Below are positions 6,455-10,790 of a stretch of DNA of 10,790 nt, in pieces. The position numbers and the translations under genes were made by a program. Origin of the DNA: Opitutaceae bacterium (GTDB taxonomy: Bacteria > Verrucomicrobiota > Verrucomicrobiia > Opitutales > Opitutaceae); assembly GCA_031254955.1 (NCBI GenBank), contig JAIRTK010000167.1, positions 1 to 10,790 of the forward strand, in the 5' to 3' direction. The notes beneath the pieces are model-generated. The model worked only from the letters and a program-made list of their open reading frames with translations, did not search any database and was not told the origin of the DNA. Numbering within the stretch: the stretch's first letter is position 1; each line of letters begins with the position of its first letter.

Positions 6455-7494
6455 TGGATCTTCGCCGCCGCGAGCGAATCGGGCAGCGCCTTGGATTGCA
6501 CCGGCACCCCGGCCAGCAGTTTTTCCACCACGCCCGCGGGCGTCGCGCCGTCGAGCCTCGCCGTGTGCTCCAGCAAGATGCGGTGCGCCAGCACCGGGCG
6601 CGCCACCGCCCGCACATCCTCGAAACTCGCGTGGGGCCGCCCGTGCCTCAACCCCCGCGCCCGGGCCGCCGCCGCCAGCGCCAGCGCCGCGCGCGGGCTG
6701 GCGCCGAACCTCACGCCCGCCGACTCCGCCGACTCGCCGGGATGCGTCGCGTTGACCAGCCGCGCGATGTAGTCCGCGACCACGCCGGGCACATGCACGC
6801 GCCGCGCCAGCGCCGCCAGCCGGGCAAACTCCTCCGCGCCCAGCACGACGGGCACGTCCGGCTCCGCGCCGATCTCGCGGTTCTGCACGATGCGCCGGAG
6901 CACGTCGGTGGAATTTCGCCGCACCTCGATTTTGAAAAGAAACCGGTCGAGCTGCGCCTCGGGCAGCGGATACGTCCCTTCGAGGTCGATGGGGTTTTGC
7001 GTGGCGAGCACAAAAAACGGATCGGGCAGCGCGTGCGTCTCGCCGCCAGCCGACACGCGCCGCTCCTGCATCGCCTCGAGCAGCGCCGACTGCGTCTTCG
7101 GCGAGGCGCGGTTGATTTCGTCGGCCAGCAGGATGTTCGCGAACACCGGCCCTTTCTGGAACACAAACCGCCGCCGCCCGTCCACGTCCTGGAGCACGGG
7201 GTTGCCGGTGATGTCGCCCGGCAGCAAATCCGGCGTGAACTGCACCCGCCGCGCCCCCAGCCCGAGCGCCTTCGCCAGTCCCTTGACCAGCTCCGTTTTC
7301 CCGAGGCCCGGCAGCCCCTCCAGCAGGATGTGCCCGCGCGCGAGCACGCCGGTGACGACCAGCTCGATCAATTCATGCTGGCCGAACAGCACCTCATCCA
7401 GCGCGTCGAGCAGGCGCTGGAGCGAGGCCGACGCCGACGCAAGCTCGGCATCGTTCAACACGGCGGGGAGGGGAGGCGGCTGTGGAATTGTCAT
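6451..7494 (-). CDS. MoxR-family AAA+ ATPase
   Basis: A 347-residue cytoplasmic ATPase of normal length for the family. Visible motifs: Walker A GLPGLGKT (60-67), the MoxR motif LPGDITG (91-97), Walker B ILLADEINRA (121-130), a sensor-1 type ATQNP (164-168), arginine-finger region LPEAQLDRFLF (177-187), and sensor-2 GASPRAAL (264-271). MoxR proteins are regarded as chaperone-like ATPases that help assemble or activate other complexes, commonly with DUF58 or vWA partners. A DUF58 protein is encoded at the end of this operon. The ATG at 7494 is about 20 codons before the conserved region, and no Shine-Dalgarno sequence precedes it. The stop overlaps the next gene by four bases. Family assignment is secure; the client is not known. 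Confidence 0.96.
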   Translation of the reverse strand: MTIPQPPPLPAVLNDAELASASASLQRLLDALDEVLFGQHELIELVVTGVLARGHILLEGLPGLGKTELVKGLAKALGLGARRVQFTPDLLPGDITGNPVLQDVDGRRRFVFQKGPVFANILLADEINRASPKTQSALLEAMQERRVSAGGETHALPDPFFVLATQNPIDLEGTYPLPEAQLDRFLFKIEVRRNSTDVLRRIVQNREIGAEPDVPVVLGAEEFARLAALARRVHVPGVVADYIARLVNATHPGESAESAGVRFGASPRAALALAAAARARGLRHGRPHASFEDVRAVARPVLAHRILLEHTARLDGATPAGVVEKLLAGVPVQSKALPDSLAAAKIQ

Positions 7495-7653
7495 GATAAA
7501 TTGAATACAGATTGGGAAAATCCAAAATCCGGAGGCCCGGCTTCCTTTGGAATTTTGGGATTTGGAGCTTGGGGACTTTTTGGGGATTGTCGAACCACTC
7601 GGCTTTGCCTCGTAGAAATCATGGGGATTGGGGATTTCCGCCCATGGGCGGCC
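7495..7653. other. AT-richer repeat-like spacer before the MoxR gene
   Basis: This 159-base gap is clearly lower in GC than the genes around it. It holds a perfect 14-base palindrome (ccgcccatgggcgg, 7638-7651) two bases after the stop of the DUF4175-like gene, several copies of ggggatt/ggggact words, and partly complementary stretches (ccaaaatcc near 7521; ggaattttgg near 7551). On the minus strand this reads as runs of CCCCAA/CCAAATCC words of a kind I associate with dispersed intergenic repeats. I cannot point to a convincing promoter for the MoxR gene in it. Confidence 0.6.
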
Positions 7654-9048
7654 TCATTTGAAAAACTCCTTCAACGCCTCGCGCTCGGACGGCGTCAACC
7701 GGTCCACCCACACGGCCTCGCCGCCCTGCGCGGCGCCGGCCACGCCGCCGGCGTTCGTCAGGCCCTGCATCGCGGCCGGGTCGATTTCGTGCTCGCCTTG
7801 TTGCGTGCCGACGCGGTCGCCCAGCGCGGCGCGCGAGAAATCGTCATTGCGCACCGCCTGCGCCCGGCCCGGGCCGACATCGCTTTTCCGGTCGGAAAAC
7901 GTCAACGGCGCGTCGCCGCGTCCGCGGGCCGGCGCGCCGCCCCCGCCCGCCGCCAGCGCGCCGCCGCCGCCGCCCGCCCCCGGCACGAGCAGCACCGCGT
8001 CCGGCTCTCCCTCGCCATCGCCCGCCACCCACACGTTTTCGCCGTTCCCGCCCTCCGCGCCCTTCACTCCGCGCACCATGCGTCCGGCCTGCGCGAGCCT
8101 CCGCCCGAGCGCGGCGGCCTCCTCCGGGGAAAGCGTTTTCAGTTGCGACGGATCAAGCCCCTCCAGCCCCCGCAACGCCTCCTCCAACCCGCCGCCAGCC
8201 GTGAGTTCTCCGTCGCGCAACCCGCGCAACGCCGCGTCGAGCCGCGCGCCCAGTTCCCGCAACTGCTCGTCCGTGAGCGCGTCGCGCGCGTCCGGCTCGC
8301 CCAGCGCGCGCATCGTGCCGGCCACCGTGTCGAAATGCTTCGCCAGCCCGTCCATCGCGCCCTCGGTTTGCCCCCGGAGCGCGTCCGCCGCCTCCAGCGC
8401 CGAGTGGGAGTATTGCTCGTCGAGCGGACGCCCCGCGAGTTCCTGCGCGCGCTGCTCCAGCGACGCCACCGAGGAACGGTCGATCACTTCCATCTTCGCC
8501 AGCTCCTCCAGCCACGCCTCGGTCTGCGCGAGCGCGGGCGGCTTCTCCCAAAAACGCACCGGCCCCGCCGCCGGTTCCGGCACCGGCAGCCACGCGCCCG
8601 CCAGCAGCAACGCCGCCGCGCCGCCGGCCCAGCCCGCCAGCGCGCCGGCGCGGTAACGCAAAATCCCGCCCGGCCCGGCCTCCCCGCGCCCCCCTGCCGC
8701 CGGCCAGGCCGTCACGCCGGCCTCCGCCGCGCTCAACCCCGCGTCCAGCCCGAGCTGGTATTCGAGAAACACACGGGCGTCGGCGCGGGAAAAAAATCCC
8801 CGCCGCGCCCGCCGCCACGCGACAATCGCCGCCCCGCCCACGCCGGCCAGCAACGCCCACCACCCCCAAGCCGCCGGCCCGTGCAACCTGCGCAAGGCGA
8901 ACACCGCCGCCGCGACGACCGCCGCGACGCCGAACACCAGCGGCGCAAATTTTTCCGCCCACAGGACTCTGTTCACGCGCCGCGCCACCGCCGCCACGGC
9001 CCTGCCCCAAAACGCCTGTGTGTTGCTGCCCTGCATAAAAAACAGCAT
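7654..9048 (-). CDS. DUF4175-like three-helix membrane protein (tentative)
   Basis: A 464-residue protein. Hydrophobic helices lie at about 33-51, 61-78 and 134-153. The first follows VLWAEKFAPL, and SRADARVFLEYQLGLDAGLSAAE (87-109) sits between the second and third, a layout like the N-terminus of DUF4175 proteins. Residues 165-330 are charged and helical, with many Leu/Glu/Arg repeats, and probably lie outside the membrane. A Gly-rich linker (357-378) follows, then a short conserved-looking end, DRLTPSEREALKEFFK (449-464). It is shorter than typical DUF4175 proteins, so the call is a resemblance only. The ATG at 9048 is followed by another in frame at 9036; neither has a visible Shine-Dalgarno sequence. 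As the likely first gene of the MoxR/ABC/DUF58 operon it probably belongs to the same membrane complex. Confidence 0.8.
   Translation of the reverse strand: MLFFMQGSNTQAFWGRAVAAVARRVNRVLWAEKFAPLVFGVAAVVAAAVFALRRLHGPAAWGWWALLAGVGGAAIVAWRRARRGFFSRADARVFLEYQLGLDAGLSAAEAGVTAWPAAGGRGEAGPGGILRYRAGALAGWAGGAAALLLAGAWLPVPEPAAGPVRFWEKPPALAQTEAWLEELAKMEVIDRSSVASLEQRAQELAGRPLDEQYSHSALEAADALRGQTEGAMDGLAKHFDTVAGTMRALGEPDARDALTDEQLRELGARLDAALRGLRDGELTAGGGLEEALRGLEGLDPSQLKTLSPEEAAALGRRLAQAGRMVRGVKGAEGGNGENVWVAGDGEGEPDAVLLVPGAGGGGGALAAGGGGAPARGRGDAPLTFSDRKSDVGPGRAQAVRNDDFSRAALGDRVGTQQGEHEIDPAAMQGLTNAGGVAGAAQGGEAVWVDRLTPSEREALKEFFK
7915..7980 (-). repeat. Gly-rich simple-sequence linker in the DUF4175-like gene
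   Basis: A run of gccgcc/gcccgcc triplets on the plus strand encodes a Gly/Ala linker (residues 357-378) between the helical region and the conserved C-terminal end. This is simple sequence, not an ordered tandem array. Confidence 0.65.
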
Positions 9049-9187
9049 ACTGGCGCCGCCGCCGTCCGCTTACAAGTCCTCCCGCCCGCCCGGCATAAAA
9101 AACCATCCCCGCCAAGGGACGGATTGCGTTGGGTGCTTCAAAATACCTCCGCCCGCGCAACCTCGGTTGGCAATGGGGTTCACGGAG
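9049..9187. other. Spacer between hydrolase gene and DUF4175-like gene
   Basis: In the hydrolase transcript, CTCCG (9187-9183) can pair with CGGAG (9151-9147) around an inner caacc/ggttg hairpin (9158-9169), followed by ATTTT. This could be a weak terminator. An 11-base direct repeat, gcataaaaaac, lies at 9093-9103 and again at 9033-9043, the second copy inside the start of the next gene. I expected an operon promoter here but see no -35/-10 pair with acceptable spacing. Confidence 0.4.
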
Positions 9188-10552
9188 TCATGGCGATTCG
9201 GTTCCGACGGATTCCCACCAGCGGGGAAATTCGCGCGACTCGTCATGCAGGTCCACCACCTCGCCGATGCGCGGCGTCAGCAGGATGATTTTTGAGCCGG
9301 CGGCCCGGTGCGCCTCGGAGAGCCTCCGCAACGGGTCGTCCCACGCATGGTAGGAAATGGAAAACTTCGCCGAATGCACCGGCAGCAACCGCCGCGCCTT
9401 CAAGTCGTCCGCCGCCCGCAAGACCTCCTCCGGCATCATGTGGATGTATTTCCAGTTCCTGTCATACTGGCCGTTCTCCAGAATCGCCAGGTCGATGGCG
9501 CCGGACTTTTCCCCGATCCCGGCAAAATGCGCGCCGTAGCCGCTGTCTCCGCCGATGTAGAATGTATAACCCCGACGCTCCCCGGCGTTTTGACCTTGGG
9601 AGGGCTGGTCGCCGTGACTGTGGGCAGGATGGTCGCCGTGAGTTTGGGAGAGTTGGTCGCCGTGCCGTCCGGTTTCACTCGTGGCGGACGGCGCGGGGAG
9701 CGTTTTTTCATTGGGAGAATCCCCTTTTTCCGGGGAGCCGGCAGGATTCCGCACCGTGACCAGAAACGACGCCCAGAGCGACCGGTCGCGCGAGAACGCC
9801 CGCCCGGAAAAATGCCGCGCCGTGAAACAATGCACCGTGACGCCGTCGTCCGGCAGGCACTTCTCGCCCCAATCCAGCTCGATGATGCGGCTCCGGTCGA
9901 AGCCCCAGTATTCAAGGTGCTCCCCGACGCCCAGCCCGCAGATTATTTTCCCGACCTTGGGTTTCAGTTTCCCGACCGTTTCATAGTCCAGGTGATCCCA
10001 GTGGTCGTGCGTGATGAACAGGTAGTCGATGCCGGGCATGTCATCCGCCGCATGGCTGTCCGACCCGGCGAAGGCCCGGGTGGTGAAGGAAACCGGCGAG
10101 GCCGCCCCGCTGAAAACCGGGTCCACCAGCATCCGCTTTCCGCCGATTTGCAAAAAATACGACGAGTGGCCGAACCAAACCAGCGCGTCTTTTCCGGCGT
10201 CGAGGCTCCTCAAGTCGCTTTTCACCGAGGGAAGCGGCGCGGGCGGGGTCCGTTTGGATTTGTCGCCAAAGAAAAACTCCTTGTAGAGCGCGAACGTGTC
10301 CGCGTCCTCGGCCAGCCCCGGCGTGGGCACGGTGTTCTGGAAACGCCCGTCCTTGTAATGGGGCGATTTTTGTATTCTGGCCAGGCGTTCGCCGCGCGGC
10401 AGCCGTCCGAATTTCGGGTGCTGCATATAGGCGAGGACGGCGGCCATGAACACGCCGGCGAGGGAAAGCCCGATGATGAGCATGCGCTTGATGAGTTTTC
10501 TTTTTCGGTTCTTCACTCTTTTAAATGAAGGAAGATTCAATCGTGGAGGCAC
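9188..10552 (-). CDS. Membrane-anchored metallo-beta-lactamase-fold hydrolase (UlaG/NAPE-PLD-like, COG2220 type)
   Basis: A 454-residue protein. A basic N-terminus (KRVKNRKRKLIKR) and one hydrophobic helix (about 24-43) suggest an anchor with the catalytic domain outside the cytoplasm. HPKFGRLPRGERLARIQKSP (45-64) is typical of this subgroup. Metal-binding residues are visible: the THDHWDH motif (His182, His184, Asp186, His187), His247 in ARHFSG, Asp336 in GGDSGYG and His393 in LPVHSAKF. FGHSSY (128-133) is another family mark. The fold hydrolyses phosphodiester, lactone or related bonds; the substrate here cannot be read. Residues 271-327 form a loop between core strands containing a His/Gln-rich repeat. 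The start used is GTG at 10552, about 24 bases after the predicted transcription start. GTG at 10516 or ATG at 10483 are alternatives, and none has a Shine-Dalgarno sequence. It may be a separate transcription unit from the MoxR cluster. Confidence 0.9.
   Translation of the reverse strand: MPPRLNLPSFKRVKNRKRKLIKRMLIIGLSLAGVFMAAVLAYMQHPKFGRLPRGERLARIQKSPHYKDGRFQNTVPTPGLAEDADTFALYKEFFFGDKSKRTPPAPLPSVKSDLRSLDAGKDALVWFGHSSYFLQIGGKRMLVDPVFSGAASPVSFTTRAFAGSDSHAADDMPGIDYLFITHDHWDHLDYETVGKLKPKVGKIICGLGVGEHLEYWGFDRSRIIELDWGEKCLPDDGVTVHCFTARHFSGRAFSRDRSLWASFLVTVRNPAGSPEKGDSPNEKTLPAPSATSETGRHGDQLSQTHGDHPAHSHGDQPSQGQNAGERRGYTFYIGGDSGYGAHFAGIGEKSGAIDLAILENGQYDRNWKYIHMMPEEVLRAADDLKARRLLPVHSAKFSISYHAWDDPLRRLSEAHRAAGSKIILLTPRIGEVVDLHDESREFPRWWESVGTESP
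9606..9667 (-). repeat. 24-base tandem repeat, His-Gly-Asp units in the hydrolase
   Basis: The plus-strand word tggtcgccgtg recurs at 9606, 9630 and 9654, giving two full 24-base units and a partial third. It encodes HGDQLSQT, HGDHPAHS, HGDQPSQG-like eight-residue units (about residues 297-320) inside a loop of the hydrolase. The frame is preserved. Confidence 0.9.
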
Positions 10553-10577
10553 GGATGACTCGATTTAAAAAGACTGT

Positions 10578-10605
10578 CCACAGATTATACAGATTCCCAC
10601 AGATT
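10578..10605. repeat. Three short direct repeats of (c)cacagatt
   Basis: The word acagatt appears at 10580-10586, 10589-10595 and 10599-10605, twice preceded by cc. Clusters of ccacagatt are widespread in bacterial intergenic DNA. Here they overlap the likely -10 element of the hydrolase gene. Confidence 0.75.
10584..10589 (-). promoter_or_regulatory. Likely -10 element upstream of the hydrolase gene
   Basis: The minus strand reads a perfect TATAAT here, in a locally AT-rich region. Transcription would start near 10576, giving a leader of about 24 bases to the GTG at 10552. No good TTGACA-like -35 hexamer sits 16-18 bases upstream, and there is no extended -10 TG. It is either a weak or activator-dependent promoter, or a chance match. 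Confidence 0.4.
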
Positions 10606-10644
10606 GGTTTTTTAATAAAAACCCGTGGAAGTCTGTGTCATACC

Positions 10645-10774
10645 CTTTCTCAATGAAAATCCCGCCAAGGAAGCCGTTAAAGGTAGGGCGAGGCGTGGGC
10701 CCGGGCGCCGGCCCCCGCCCCGCGGCGCGGCGGGGGGCACCCCCCCCACACCAGGGGGATTTTTAATGAGAGGG
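10645..10774. repeat. GC-rich palindromic segment with imperfect terminal inverted repeats
   Basis: Bases 10645-10663 and 10756-10774 are complementary at 15 of 19 positions. Between them lies an extremely GC-rich core, including a near-perfect stem (gcccccgcc at 10711-10719 with ggcggggggc at 10729-10738) and a G6-CA-C8 run (10732-10747). No ORF of note lies in this stretch. It looks like a small palindromic or miniature element, or a highly structured intergenic sequence. Confidence 0.5.
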
Positions 10775-10790
10775 ATTGTTAAATGATTGA

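Noticed and set aside
7495..7653. Possible tRNA T-arm (ggttcgac on the minus strand)
   Set aside because: The flanking bases do not form the T-stem and no acceptor or anticodon arm fits around it.
6427..9288. Plus-strand open frame of about 950 codons
   Set aside because: Antisense to MoxR and the DUF4175-like gene, runs across their spacer, and has Arg/Pro/His-rich composition with no recognisable motif.

Overview
The window reads as a high-GC chromosomal segment of a Verrucomicrobiota bacterium, most likely Opitutaceae. This rests on three things: very strong G/C third positions that leave long antisense shadow frames, the DUF4175-like/MoxR/ABC-2/DUF58 gene set, and intergenic palindromic repeats of a type (ending in GCCGGCGCTCCCAGTCGC) that I associate with these genomes. 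The taxon is inference; no rRNA or marker gene is present.

All supported genes lie on the minus strand, so transcription runs from high to low coordinates. In that order: a membrane-anchored metallo-beta-lactamase-fold hydrolase (10552-9188) behind a good -10 hexamer; a 139-base gap; a three-helix membrane protein resembling DUF4175 (9048-7654); a 159-base AT-richer spacer; a MoxR AAA+ ATPase (7494-6451); an exported protein with two central membrane helices (6454-4652); a doubtful 70-codon ORF in a repeat-bearing spacer (4655-4443); an ABC-2 type ATPase (4446-3265); a 234-base spacer holding a perfect 31-bp inverted repeat; an ABC-2 type permease (3030-1321); and a DUF58 / von Willebrand A-like protein (1324-221). 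Positions 1-220 are non-coding as far as I can see.

Four-base stop/start overlaps join MoxR to the exported protein and the permease to DUF58. The doubtful small ORF would also be joined by such overlaps on both sides. This points to one polycistronic unit from the DUF4175-like gene to DUF58. MoxR ATPases with DUF58/vWA partners are regarded as chaperone-like machines that mature or activate other protein complexes. Here the pair flanks an ABC-2 export module, so a reasonable inference is a MoxR/DUF58-controlled membrane complex acting at the envelope. The substrate is unknown.

The unusual layer is repetitive DNA. Six of the seven main genes carry in-frame low-complexity or tandem-repeat tracts at their ends or in loops (units of 9, 18, 24 and 27 bases). 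Two spacers inside the operon, plus the region upstream of the hydrolase, carry inverted or direct repeats that look like dispersed elements. Both genes flanking the 31-bp inverted repeat have repeat-built tails facing it.
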